This document shows positions 17,008-25,489 of a stretch of 64,000 bases of DNA, piece by piece (the stretch's first letter is position 1; every line of letters begins with the position of its first letter). The notes below the pieces were generated by a model, which ran no database searches, was not told where the DNA came from, and was given only the letters and a program-made list of their open reading frames with translations. Source of the DNA: Candidatus Aerophobetes bacterium Ae_b3b (lineage in GTDB: Bacteria; Aerophobota; Aerophobia; Aerophobales; AE-B3A); NCBI GenBank assembly GCA_005223085.1, contig NJBP01000003.1, positions 7,474 through 71,473 on the forward strand, in the 5' to 3' direction. Both the position numbers and the translations under genes were made by a program.

Positions 17008-18011
17008 ACCCCCTGAAAACCGTGGTTCTTAGACCGCGATAGTCTCTTGGCATCTTCTGGTTTTATGCAACGAATACTGTGATTTTCATCGATTTTTCTA
17101 AGTTCTATACTTTCTTGGAGGCAGCCTTCATCCCCTATTGGACACCGAGGGTAAAATTTGCATCCTTGGTGAGGAATTTCACTGAGCTCGCCCATTATAG
17201 TTGGAATCTTACCCTTAGGTTCGTAGTATATTACGTTGGATCTAAGCAATCCGAATGTATAGGAGTGCAAGGGGTTTTCGAAAACGGTTTTCACCGTCCC
17301 CTGTTCCATTAATGTGCCAGCATACATTACATTCACATAGTCACATATGCGCTTGATGACTCCGAGATCGTGCGTTATCCACAGCACCGAAACACCTATC
17401 TCACCTATGAGTTCCTCGAACTCATTCAAAATCTGGTTTGCGATAGTTACATCTAGAGCTGTTGTCGGCTCATCCGCGATGATCAGTGACGGCTCGCAGC
17501 TCATTGCCATAGCGATCGTCACTCTTTGAATCATCCCACCGCTGAGTTCGTGAGGATAGTTGTCAAAACGTTTTTCCGGGTCCGAGATCCTAACTTTCCT
17601 GAATAGATCTATTGCCTTCGTCTTTGCCTCCTTCTGTCCAATATCTTGGTGGAGCTTCAAAACACTAGTAATCTGTTCTCCAACGGTAAACAGTGGATTG
17701 AGCGATACCATTGGATCCTGAAAGATCATCGAGATCTCATTCCCCCTGATTTTGAACTGCATCTCCTTCTCGCTTAATTCCCTTATATTTATACCTTTAA
17801 AAATTATCCCACCGGACACGATTCTACCTGTTTCCGGCAGGATCCTAAGGAGCGAGTTGGCAATTGTGGTCTTGCCACTTCCCGACTCACCTACGAGGCC
17901 AACTACCTCCCTTTCTCTTATCGAAAGGTCGGCACCATCCACCGCCTTGACGATTGCCCCGTTTCCCTCAAAGTACGTGTGGAGGTCCTTTATTTCTAGT
18001 AAATTCATCAT
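17001..18011 (-). CDS. Dipeptide/oligopeptide ABC transporter ATPase, DppD type (system 1)
   Basis: A 336-residue ATPase with Walker A GESGSGKTT (41-49), signature LSGGMIQR, Walker B LIIADEPTTALD and the terminal CKFYPRCPIG cysteine cluster. The signature with Met after GG is the usual DppD/OppD variant, while DppF has LSGGQRQR, so the two form the normal heterodimer. Its ATG shares one base with the DppC stop (TAATG), so the genes are translationally coupled. Confidence 0.93.
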   Translation of the reverse strand: MMNLLEIKDLHTYFEGNGAIVKAVDGADLSIREREVVGLVGESGSGKTTIANSLLRILPETGRIVSGGIIFKGINIRELSEKEMQFKIRGNEISMIFQDPMVSLNPLFTVGEQITSVLKLHQDIGQKEAKTKAIDLFRKVRISDPEKRFDNYPHELSGGMIQRVTIAMAMSCEPSLIIADEPTTALDVTIANQILNEFEELIGEIGVSVLWITHDLGVIKRICDYVNVMYAGTLMEQGTVKTVFENPLHSYTFGLLRSNVIYYEPKGKIPTIMGELSEIPHQGCKFYPRCPIGDEGCLQESIELRKIDENHSIRCIKPEDAKRLSRSKNHGFQGVC

Positions 18012-18907
18012 TATTTCTCCAACATGTCTCGCAGGCCATCGCCGATCAGGCTAAAACCTATCACGGTATACATGATCCCAAGTGCTGGAAAAGTAGCAAT
18101 CCACCAACCCACCTGCAGCAACTGCCTCCCTTCGGCTATCTGCGCCCCCCACTCAGGAATTGGGGGTTGTGCACCAACGCCAACAAAACTGAGGGAAGCT
18201 GCAACTAATATAACGAGTGCACAGTCAAGCGAAGCGTAAACAATGGTCGGCGCGATGGAGTTCGGCATCAAATGCCCGAATATTATTCTTTTGTCCGAAA
18301 AACCAACAGCTTCAGCTGCTCTGACATAATCCTCTTCCTTTTCTGAGAGGTACCTACTTCTAACAATCCTAGCATACTGACACCAACTTACAATAGCAAT
18401 AGCAAAATACAAGTTTTTGAGACCGGGACCGAAGATAGCCATGATGGCAATGACAAGTACCAGAAAAGGAAAAGCCATAATCGAGTCAACAATGCGCATG
18501 ATTATGGTATCGATCCAACCCTCGTAATAACCGGAAAGTGCTCCTGCTAAGTTGCCTACGATGAAGGCGATTCCGACACCGATTACGCAGATTTTCACTG
18601 CTATCCAGGCGCCGTGGATCACCCTTGACATTACATCTCTCCCATACAGATCCGTGCCAAATAGGTGGCTAAGCCCTGGTGGTTCAAGGCTCTCAGTTAG
18701 GACCTGTTGGTACGGATCGTAAGGAGCGATGAAAGGCGCGAATATTCCTACCAGGGTTAATATACCGATCATTATCAGGCCGATTCTGCTATTAGGATTT
18801 CTGATAATTTTCTTTACTGTCTCCCATCTCGCGATGTTTTCATCGCCGAAGAGAAGGTTAATGGAACGAGATATTACACTGCCTGCATTCCTGTTATTCA
18901 CTCTCAA
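18011..18907 (-). CDS. Dipeptide ABC transporter permease, DppC type (system 1)
   Basis: A 298-residue inner-membrane permease with six predicted membrane segments. The N-terminal DppC signature is visible as FGTDLYGRDVMSR after the first helix. The ATPase-coupling EAA loop reads AAEAVGFSDKRIIFGHLMPN, and the C-terminal SLSFVGVGAQPP motif is characteristic of DppC/OppC. The gene overlaps DppB by four bases and DppD by one. Confidence 0.94.
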   Translation of the reverse strand: MRVNNRNAGSVISRSINLLFGDENIARWETVKKIIRNPNSRIGLIMIGILTLVGIFAPFIAPYDPYQQVLTESLEPPGLSHLFGTDLYGRDVMSRVIHGAWIAVKICVIGVGIAFIVGNLAGALSGYYEGWIDTIIMRIVDSIMAFPFLVLVIAIMAIFGPGLKNLYFAIAIVSWCQYARIVRSRYLSEKEEDYVRAAEAVGFSDKRIIFGHLMPNSIAPTIVYASLDCALVILVAASLSFVGVGAQPPIPEWGAQIAEGRQLLQVGWWIATFPALGIMYTVIGFSLIGDGLRDMLEK

Positions 18908-19845
18908 CTCCTGTAGATCCGTGGGTCTATTAATCCATAAATGATGTCAACGATGTAGTTGTTTAACATTATTGCTAATGCAAATACAAGACTAATGCCC
19001 TGTATCAAGGGATAGTCCCTTACTATCACGGCATCTAATAACATCGCCCCTATCCCAGGTAGAGAGAATACTGTTTCGATCACCACCGACGATCCGAGGA
19101 GCCACCCTAAGTTCAAACCAAGAACGGTAATAGTAGGCAAAAGCGCATTCTTGAGGACATACTTCAGATAAATTGTCCTGTCCGAGAAGCCATACGTCCT
19201 TGCTGTTCGTATATACTCTTTTTGCAAAACCTCGATCATATCTGACCTAAGAGTTCTCGTAACAAGAGCAGTCAGAAACAGTCCGAGGATGAAACTGGGG
19301 AGAAATAGGTGATATATGTTATCTAGCAGACCTGACCCCCATCCCCTAGTGGGGAACCAACCCAATCGGAGGGCGAAGATATTGAGGAATAGAAGACCCG
19401 TCCAGAATTCCGGCATCGAGAAGACGAAAAGTGACGAGATTCGCGCCACATAATCGGGGAACTTGCCACGGTGTTTCGTCGCCCATAAGCTGAGCGGAAG
19501 CGAAATGATAACGCAAAATACTGCTGACATAAAAACCAGCGAGAGCGTCACTCTTAACCTTGAAAAAATCAACTCAGTAATTGGAGCCTTATAGCGAATT
19601 GATGTTCCCAGGCTTCCACGTGCAAGCTGTGTGAGAAACACGTAAAACTGCTTGTGTAGTGGCTCATTGAGACCGAGACTCTTCCTCAGTTGCTCGAGGC
19701 GCTCCGGTGTAGCCATGATACCAAGTATATTCTTGGCTGGATCACCAGGTATGAAATGCAGCATAAGGAATACTATAAACAAAACAATGAATAAAACGGG
19801 TATCATTTCGAGAAATCTTCTTAGAGCATATCGTTCAAGAGACAT
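18904..19845 (-). CDS. Dipeptide ABC transporter permease, DppB type (system 1)
   Basis: A 313-residue permease starting with a membrane helix and the DppB hallmark FIPGDPAKNILG. The coupling loop is ARTYGFSDRTIYLKYVLKNA, followed by the conserved VIETVFSLPGIGAML. A stem-loop separates it from the SBP gene upstream, after which the permease and ATPase genes follow with overlaps. AGGAGGT-type complement sits just before the ATG. Confidence 0.94.
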   Translation of the reverse strand: MSLERYALRRFLEMIPVLFIVLFIVFLMLHFIPGDPAKNILGIMATPERLEQLRKSLGLNEPLHKQFYVFLTQLARGSLGTSIRYKAPITELIFSRLRVTLSLVFMSAVFCVIISLPLSLWATKHRGKFPDYVARISSLFVFSMPEFWTGLLFLNIFALRLGWFPTRGWGSGLLDNIYHLFLPSFILGLFLTALVTRTLRSDMIEVLQKEYIRTARTYGFSDRTIYLKYVLKNALLPTITVLGLNLGWLLGSSVVIETVFSLPGIGAMLLDAVIVRDYPLIQGISLVFALAIMLNNYIVDIIYGLIDPRIYRS

Positions 19846-19883
19846 AGGAGGTCACCCTAAGGTAAGCCGTTCATTGATATTTG

Positions 19884-19924
19884 GAACCATGGTACCTTGG
19901 GAGGAACCCACGGCACCATGGTTC
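19884..19924 (-). other. Intercistronic stem-loop behind SBP gene of Dpp1
   Basis: GAACCATGGT (19,884-19,893) and ACCATGGTTC (19,915-19,924) form a perfect 10-bp stem with a 21-base loop. It starts 12 bases after the SBP stop and lies before the DppB gene. It has no T-run, so it fits partial termination or 3' protection of the SBP message better than full termination. Confidence 0.6.
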
Positions 19925-19935
19925 TCGGGAATATT

Positions 19936-21459
19936 TTACTCTTCTATCCAGACATATTCCCACCTGTAGAAATCGTTAGCCGGGACCAGGAAACCATGTA
20001 CGTTTGTCCGCATCGCTGTCGGGTTAGGAGTCGTCGTGACAAAGATCTGGGCGGCATCCTCATGTACTATTCTTTGTATGTCATAGTAAATCTCTCTTCG
20101 CTTCTCTTCGTCCAGGGCTACTCGCCCTAAAGCGTACAACTCTTCCACCCTGAGGTTGTGATAGTCGGAGAAATAAGCTTGATTTCCTGCATAGGATATT
20201 CCGAAGTCGGTTAACAGATCATCATCTAATATGTCACTCGTATAGTAGTCAGGTGAAAGTTCATACTTCCTCGCAATTAGTCGATCCCACCTTGTTCCCT
20301 CTTCAACCTTTTCGATGGTAGCCTCGATGCCAATATCCCTCAGATTCTGCTGGAGAATCGTTGCCATACTGATCATCATAGGCTCCCCGGCAGTGGCCAA
20401 AATGGTCGTCTTAAATCCTTTTTCGTATCCAGCCTCCTTCAAAAGCTGCTTGGCTTTTTCTGGATCGTAGGAGTATGGTTCTAGCTGATCATTGTAGTAC
20501 TGAACTGGCGGCATGTAGGATGGAGCTATCTCACCGTATCCGAAGAGTACGGTGTCAATGAAGCCCTGCTTGTTCATGGCATAGTTTAGAGCTTGTCTGA
20601 CCTTCACATTGTTGAATGGCTCAATGCCGCAGTTAATTTTAACGAAGTCGTGGCGCCAAATTGTATCGACCGAGACTTTTACATCGGGGTCAGCTCTGAG
20701 GATCTCGATCTCACTGAATGGTACATAAGCGGCGACGTCAACGCTTCCGTCGCGAACTGCGAGTGTCCTCGATGTTGCGTCGGGCATTATGTAGTAATAG
20801 AGTTTGTCCACCTTGGGTTGTCCTTCTCGCCAATAGTCTTCAAATTTGGAAAATAGTATCTCCTCGCCAGGTTTCCAATGTTCGAATTTGAACGGACCGG
20901 CCCCTATCGGATGTCGTCCGAACTTTTCGGTGCCACCAACTTCCAGGAAGTATTTCTCTGGAATTATGGCGGCATTGAACATAGCTAAATCCGCCAGTAT
21001 CGGGGCATATGGAGCGCTCAATCTTATCTCGACAGTGTACCTATCCACAGCCACCATCTCCTCAATCGGTTTGAACATATCCGCATAGGGACATTGCTCT
21101 GGGTCACGCGTCCTGTTCAGTGAAAATACGACGTCTTCAGCAGTCACTTCGTTTCCATTGTGAAATTTTGCACCTTTCCGGAGATGGAAGGTGTAGATCA
21201 AATTGTCATCCGAGACCTCCCATGACTCAGCCAAGTCAGGTTCGATATATGTGGAATCATCAGATACCCGGACCAAACAATCATGAGCATTGTGCAAAGC
21301 CCATAGCGACGGATTGTCGGAGGGACCAACTGGATCCAAGGTCTTAGGTTCCGAGATCCAAGCCACTCTCAACACGCTCTCACACTTTTCTGCTCCAAGC
21401 CCAACCACAATGGCTAAAAGCATCGAAATCGTTAGTAGTGTTACAATCCCTCTCCTCAT
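19936..21459 (-). CDS. Dipeptide ABC transporter substrate-binding protein (SBP family 5, system 1)
   Basis: A 507-residue exported binding protein. Residues 1-22 form a Sec signal peptide with no clear lipobox. The family-5 signature lies in the TYTFHLRKGAKFHNGNEVTAEDVVFSL region (visible in parts around residues 95-120). The protein captures peptides for the DppBCDF complex encoded downstream. Its ATG overlaps the stop of a 22-residue upstream frame as ATGA, and a stem-loop follows its stop. Neighbouring M55 D-aminopeptidase suggests D-residue peptides as cargo (inference). Confidence 0.92.
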   Translation of the reverse strand: MRRGIVTLLTISMLLAIVVGLGAEKCESVLRVAWISEPKTLDPVGPSDNPSLWALHNAHDCLVRVSDDSTYIEPDLAESWEVSDDNLIYTFHLRKGAKFHNGNEVTAEDVVFSLNRTRDPEQCPYADMFKPIEEMVAVDRYTVEIRLSAPYAPILADLAMFNAAIIPEKYFLEVGGTEKFGRHPIGAGPFKFEHWKPGEEILFSKFEDYWREGQPKVDKLYYYIMPDATSRTLAVRDGSVDVAAYVPFSEIEILRADPDVKVSVDTIWRHDFVKINCGIEPFNNVKVRQALNYAMNKQGFIDTVLFGYGEIAPSYMPPVQYYNDQLEPYSYDPEKAKQLLKEAGYEKGFKTTILATAGEPMMISMATILQQNLRDIGIEATIEKVEEGTRWDRLIARKYELSPDYYTSDILDDDLLTDFGISYAGNQAYFSDYHNLRVEELYALGRVALDEEKRREIYYDIQRIVHEDAAQIFVTTTPNPTAMRTNVHGFLVPANDFYRWEYVWIEE

Positions 21460-21524
21460 TTTTTATCTCCTTTGGTTAAATTATAAAGTGTTACTCTACT
21501 TATTCTTCTTTCGAACCTTGTCAT
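21456..21524 (-). CDS. Short leader ORF 2 overlapping the SBP start
   Basis: A 22-codon frame (MTRFERRISRV... to ...KGDKK) preceded by GGGGGTGAT, close to the anti-16S consensus, six bases before its ATG. Its TGA overlaps the SBP start codon as ATGA, and its ATG overlaps the stop of leader ORF 1 in the same manner. This layout suits translational coupling. Whether the peptide matters is unknown. Confidence 0.45.
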   Translation of the reverse strand: MTRFERRISRVTLYNLTKGDKK

Positions 21525-21565
21525 CTATCACCCCCTTCAGAAGGTACTCTACATTTCATTCTCAT
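21521..21565 (-). CDS. Short leader ORF 1
   Basis: A 14-codon frame (MRMKCRVPSEGGDR) with the ribosome site GGGGGTGAT six bases before its ATG. The same 14-base segment GGGGGTGATAGATG occurs again at its own end and is the ribosome site plus start of leader ORF 2, 41 bp downstream. It starts 18 bases after the truncated GntR-like gene. Confidence 0.4.
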   Translation of the reverse strand: MRMKCRVPSEGGDR

Positions 21566-21582
21566 CTATCACCCCCCTTGCT

Positions 21583-21873
21583 CTACTCTCCAATCTCCTT
21601 AATCCAACTATTGAAACCGTTACCGACCTTCGTCTCAATTACCCCGACAATTTGGAGAACGCATAAAGCTTCCCCAATAACTGGCCGACCTACCTCAGTC
21701 AAACTGGCAATACGATTTTCGGAGGGTAACTTATTACCCTTTCTATATTCCTCTTCCCTGATCGACTGGAGGACTTGCCCTGCTATTTCCATAGCTTTTC
21801 TCTTCCCGGTTTCCTGAACTTTCTTGAAGGTTGCTTCCAACCTCCAATACAAATCTGAATATCTGTAGCACAA
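21583..21873 (-). CDS. GntR-family winged-helix protein, truncated (no effector domain)
   Basis: A 96-residue protein whose residues 25-87 match the GntR/FadR DNA-binding domain: helix GQVLQSIREEEYRKGNKLPSE, recognition region LTEVGRPVIGEALCVLQ, then the wing VIETKVGNGF. FadR-type regulators continue with an effector domain of about 150 residues, which is missing; the frame stops nine codons after the wing. It lies directly upstream of the Dpp1 operon on the same strand, behind a strong promoter. It may be a decayed autoregulator of the operon or a domain-only regulator. Confidence 0.65.
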   Translation of the reverse strand: MCYRYSDLYWRLEATFKKVQETGKRKAMEIAGQVLQSIREEEYRKGNKLPSENRIASLTEVGRPVIGEALCVLQIVGVIETKVGNGFNSWIKEIGE

Positions 21874-21875
21874 GC

Positions 21876-21904
21876 ACTATACCACCATTCTCGAAATTTG
21901 TCAA
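21876..21904 (-). promoter_or_regulatory. Strong sigma-70 promoter before GntR-like gene and Dpp1 operon
   Basis: Read on the minus strand, TTGACA (21,904-21,899) and TATAGT (21,881-21,876) are 17 bp apart. This is at the right edge of module 1. The DNA just upstream is the repeated segment shared with the promoter of module 2 at 45.7 kb. Confidence 0.75.
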
Positions 21905-22036
21905 TTCTTTTGGCTATAATGATACTGCCCACTTTCTATTAGATTTTAGAGAGTTCGGAAAAGCTTTTATTTTATTTCAAAAGCGAAGGGAGTTATCTAC
22001 CAAATCACTATTTTTCACATTATTTTTCAGAACGTT
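21899..22036. repeat. Repeat A, copy 1: spacer between module promoter and lplA scrap
   Basis: About 135 bp resembling 45,741-45,888. Shared blocks include TTCTTTTGGCTA, AATGATACT, TTAGATTTTAGAGA and AACGTTATCCCCAA. Copy 1 has about 13 extra bases near its right end. Both copies sit between the promoter of a leftward operon and core-gene scraps. Part of it may be the decayed 3' half of the sigma-like gene that stands at this position in the intact locus at 62 kb, since KIVIW and F-x-IK can be read in both. Confidence 0.7.
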
Positions 22037-22490
22037 ATCCCCAATCTCTTCTCAAATCCCAGAATGAGACTATTTATTATTTTTCCCCGATCTTTTTGCT
22101 CTTTCCTACTTTTAGGGGTAATCTTGCTGTCGATCAGAATCGACCCGTGCTGGAAAAAGGCTTTGTTTTTCCTCCTTTGAGCGCTTCCCCCAATTTTTCT
22201 TCCGTCTTCAACGACATCGTATTTGGAGGGATTGACAAAACAAAAATAAGGATCAGGTCTTTCAGTCTCTTTTCTTTCTAACTCGGCGTTTATCCCCAAA
22301 TTTTGTAGACCGAGGATTATCGCCTCATGAACTAGCTGCTGCGTTTTTGTAATATCCCTAAAGGCAGGAAATTCATTGGTAGAGCAAGCTAAAGAATAGG
22401 TTATCTCATTTCTATGAAGTATCGCACCTCCTCCGGCAAAGCGCCTCACAATGATTAGTTTTTGTCTTTTATATCTTTGCAAGGAAGGTC
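22027..22490 (-). pseudogene. Fragment of lipoate-protein ligase gene (scar 1)
   Basis: About 150 codons closely similar to the middle of lplA at 62,543-63,274. They start at the residues matching [10 protein letters not shown] and end after GFEKRLGI, where the last 30 or so residues are replaced by two codons and a stop from repeat A. The lipoate-site motif RRFAGGGAILH and KIGGSAQRR are preserved. Differences from the intact gene are mostly third-base changes, so this copy diverged as a working gene before it was broken. The N-terminal 60 or so residues are absent. Confidence 0.9.
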
Positions 22491-22491
22491 T

Positions 22492-22686
22492 AGGCTAGCT
22501 CGCTTGACCAGCCTGGAGAGGCATAAAGTGGACCAGGATTATGCCGAATCGGTAAAAAAAATAGGAAAGCTAGAGGAGATGCTGGTAAAGGAGCCCCTGA
22601 TTTGGGCAACCATTAAGGAAGAACTTGTCCAGATTAAGCAAAAATATGGAGAAGAGAGGCGTACCCGGATTAAGACCGTAGTAAAG
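22492..22686 (+). pseudogene. Fragment of gyrA (scar 1)
   Basis: 65 codons matching GyrA residues 424-489, starting at [12 protein letters not shown] and ending at KTVVKD. Compared with the intact gene at 7,762-10,170 there are conservative changes (for example KKIGKLEEML for [10 protein letters not shown]) and many silent ones. Orientation is the same as intact gyrA. The left end is joined to the lplA fragment around AAGGAAGG/AGGCTAGC, the right end to kbl at GATAAACC. Confidence 0.92.
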
Positions 22687-22953
22687 GATAAACCTGACCG
22701 CACCGGGACCAACTCCAAACTTTAAATCTGCTTCATGTGCAGCTTTGATTAATCTTGGGTCATTAGAAATACCCAGGTAACTGTTGGAGGCAAAATTTAA
22801 GAGGACACGCTTATCACTCATAACTATTTTTCTACTAAATTCATCTTGAGGAGGCACTATATCAACAATGACTTTTTCTTTCCCCTTCAGTCTACCTTCC
22901 TTCTCTAATAGTTTTAACTTTGCATCTAAAACAGGCGTTAGTTTGTTAAGCAT
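22685..22953 (-). pseudogene. Fragment of KBL-like gene, first 88 codons (scar 1)
   Basis: Codons 1-88 of a kbl copy, very close to 12,421-13,662 (for example VLDAKLKLLEKEG and FASNSYLGIS are the same), then a breakpoint into antisense gyrA. The ribosome site TTGGAGG and ATG are intact, so a peptide of 127 residues with a meaningless tail could still be made. The catalytic lysine region is gone. Upstream homology with the intact copy stops just before the start codon. Confidence 0.92.
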
Positions 22954-22976
22954 CTTCTATCCTCCAACGCCATCCG

Positions 22977-23699
22977 CTATCGCTTCTTGGCCGGGGGTAA
23001 GGGATAGGTGATTCTACTATATGATAGTTTCATATCTATAAGCCCCTCTGCATACTTAATCATGGCATGTACCGGGTCAATGACTGGCACCCTATATGAC
23101 GCTTCCCATAGATCTCTCTGTAGGCTCGCTGCCATCCCCACCATGCCGGTACATCCTAGCGTTATCACTTGAGCGCCGTCCCTTTCAATTGCGGTCTTTG
23201 ATTCTTCAAACAGCCTTTGCTCAATCTTCTTCCAGTTTTTGTCCAGCTCCAGCACTGGCATCTGTATATCTCTGATGGATGCGATCTTGCAAGCCAACCC
23301 GTAGATGCGAGCCCGATTCCACATCCGTGGTTTTACCTGAGGCAAAACCGTAATGATCGAGAATCTTTGACCTAACATGGAAGCTAGGTGCATACTGGTT
23401 TCTGCGGCTCCGATAATCGGGATGCCAGCTACTTCTCGCGCTGCATCAATTCCGGGATCTCCAAAACAACTGATCATACAGGCATCCGCGCCACTCTTCT
23501 CAGCGTCCTTGGCCGCGCGCAAAATACCCGGTTCAGCTGCTACCACATCATACTCACACTCAATCGAAGCTGGGCCCTCTTCCAGACTTACCACCTGAAC
23601 CTGAACGCCTTCTCTTGCAATTGACTTACACTCCTGTGCGGTCCTACGCTCAAGCTCCTCAAACTTTAGTATTGGCAAGAGCATGACCAGTTTTGTCAT
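22977..23699 (-). CDS. Asp/Glu racemase superfamily protein, hydantoin-racemase-like (1)
   Basis: A 240-residue protein with the two-cysteine site of the superfamily: C78 in ISCFGDPG and C183 in LGCTGM. The spacing and the early ECEYD segment fit hydantoin racemase / allantoin racemase-like members better than glutamate racemase MurI. It is the last gene of a leftward cassette with a polyamine-type transporter and DUF917 protein. A paralogue of moderate similarity sits at 44,970-45,671. A role in inverting a substituted hydantoin or amino acid is inferred. Confidence 0.78.
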   Translation of the reverse strand: MTKLVMLLPILKFEELERRTAQECKSIAREGVQVQVVSLEEGPASIECEYDVVAAEPGILRAAKDAEKSGADACMISCFGDPGIDAAREVAGIPIIGAAETSMHLASMLGQRFSIITVLPQVKPRMWNRARIYGLACKIASIRDIQMPVLELDKNWKKIEQRLFEESKTAIERDGAQVITLGCTGMVGMAASLQRDLWEASYRVPVIDPVHAMIKYAEGLIDMKLSYSRITYPLPPAKKR

Positions 23700-23764
23700 A
23701 CTTCCGTCCTCCCTTATTAATGGTTGCTAGCCGAGAGCCAACCCCAATTCCTGGTACTCCTAGC

Positions 23765-24586
23765 CTAAAACCTGAACCCGGCAAACCACTTGTCCAAGTT
23801 TGTAAACCGATTCACTATGAGCATTGACGACACCACTATTGCGATAGAAACAGCACCAGCAGCGGCTACTCTGGGGTCATGGGAGAAGCGCAACGTGCTG
23901 TAGAGAGCTACGGGCAATGGATCCAAGTCTGGCGTGCTCAAATATAATGAAATGCTAAATTGGCCAAAAGAATAGATAAAAGCCAAGAAACCACCTACCA
24001 TAATGCTCGGATAGATATTGGGCAACGTAACCTTAAAGAATGCCTGAATCGCATTTGCCCCCAGGATCCTGGCAGCGTTTTCGATGTCGATGTTGAAGTT
24101 AGACAAGGCTCCAACTACGGTAATAACCACAAAAGGCATCGCGATGATTATGTGTCCGACCAATAGACCTGGAAACGAGCGCGTCAATGCGCCAATATTG
24201 ATGTAGTAGGCATAAAGCGCCAGACCGATCACAGCTCCCGGAATCATCAGCGGAGCTACCAACAGCGCCTGCAATAAATCTCTTCCCGGAAACCTAACCC
24301 GAACCAGAGCAATTGAAGCAGGGATACCGAGAAGCAAGGCACCTATAGATGCTGCAGCCGCCAAGAGCAAGCTAAGCGTAAAGGATTGCGTGAATAGTGC
24401 TGAGGTCAAGTACGCAGTGATCCAACGGACTGAGAACCCCTTCAGGGGAAAGGAAAGGTATGAAGCGCTATTGAAGGAAGTCAACACCACAACCACCGCC
24501 GGAGCTATGAGAAGTGCACTTGCTATGACAGCAATTAATCTAAATCCACGTGGGTAGCCTTCTCGATAGTAGCGCTGCTTGTTCAT
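23765..24586 (-). CDS. ABC transporter permease, PotC type (system 1)
   Basis: A 273-residue permease with six membrane segments. The coupling loop is ARILGANAIQAFFKVTLPNI, in the position expected for PotC/ thiamine-iron type permeases. It is 27 bp downstream of the PotB-type gene. Substrate class (polyamine, or another small organic cation or acid) cannot be fixed from the permease. Confidence 0.9.
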   Translation of the reverse strand: MNKQRYYREGYPRGFRLIAVIASALLIAPAVVVVLTSFNSASYLSFPLKGFSVRWITAYLTSALFTQSFTLSLLLAAAASIGALLLGIPASIALVRVRFPGRDLLQALLVAPLMIPGAVIGLALYAYYINIGALTRSFPGLLVGHIIIAMPFVVITVVGALSNFNIDIENAARILGANAIQAFFKVTLPNIYPSIMVGGFLAFIYSFGQFSISLYLSTPDLDPLPVALYSTLRFSHDPRVAAAGAVSIAIVVSSMLIVNRFTNLDKWFAGFRF

Positions 24587-24613
24587 TTTCTGATCTCCGC
24601 AACAGAAGATGGT

Positions 24614-25489
24614 CTAGACTGCCAACATCCGTTTCGTGTACACCCGCGAATAGTAACGGATCAAGGCGAAAACCACCATCAGGTTTGTCAGCAACAGTAC
24701 AATTGCAAAAGCCGCACCCCGTTGCCACAAGCCCTGATTTGAAATCTGTTGATAAACGTAAACCGGCAAGACAGCCCTTCCCCAACCTCCAAGTAGCACC
24801 GGTATCAGGTATGAGCTCATGGAAATTGCGAACGCAAACAGCACACCGGTGATGATGCCCGGCACACTCAAAGGAAGCTCAACTTTCATAAATCCTTTCC
24901 ACCTGTTGCATCCCAGTAATCGAGCCACGTTCAGAAGGTCAGGCGAGATACTTTCAATAATACCTATCAAAGGCAAGATTAGAAACGGCAGACTCAGATT
25001 TACCAAGCCGACTATGACCCCAAAGGAATTATACATCAAGGGAAGAGGGCGAGAAATGACCCCAGCTCTTATCAGACTTCCGTTGATTAGACCGTTATCA
25101 CCCAGTATAGTTAAGTAGCCAAAAATCCGGACTGTCAGATCTATCTGCATCGAAGAGAATACCAGGATCACCAGGAACGCTTGAACTCGCTTACTGGCGG
25201 TCCTCGCGATCATATAAGCCACAGGATATCCGATCAGTAGGCATATCGCGGTAGCCGCCGATGTTAACCACAAAGAATTGATGAGACTTTGCCGATAAAC
25301 CGGGTAGCTGAAGAAGAGTTTGAAATTCTCCAGCGTTAGTACCGGCTTGATCGCTATGCTTCCCAGCTCCTTTGGATTGAATGCAAGGGCCAATAAGGTG
25401 AAAATAGGCACGATGAAGAAAAAGGTGAAGAACGCAAGGACGGGTAGAGCAAGAACCACAGTCCTATTCTCTCTAAGCATTCGTATCAT
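24614..25489 (-). CDS. ABC transporter permease, PotB type (system 1)
   Basis: A 291-residue permease starting with a membrane helix (about 12-34). The coupling loop reads ARLLGCNRWKGFMKVELPLS, followed by SMSSYLIPVLLGG, typical of PotB. The start overlaps the end of the PotA-type gene by four bases, showing one operon. Confidence 0.91.
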   Translation of the reverse strand: MIRMLRENRTVVLALPVLAFFTFFFIVPIFTLLALAFNPKELGSIAIKPVLTLENFKLFFSYPVYRQSLINSLWLTSAATAICLLIGYPVAYMIARTASKRVQAFLVILVFSSMQIDLTVRIFGYLTILGDNGLINGSLIRAGVISRPLPLMYNSFGVIVGLVNLSLPFLILPLIGIIESISPDLLNVARLLGCNRWKGFMKVELPLSVPGIITGVLFAFAISMSSYLIPVLLGGWGRAVLPVYVYQQISNQGLWQRGAAFAIVLLLTNLMVVFALIRYYSRVYTKRMLAV

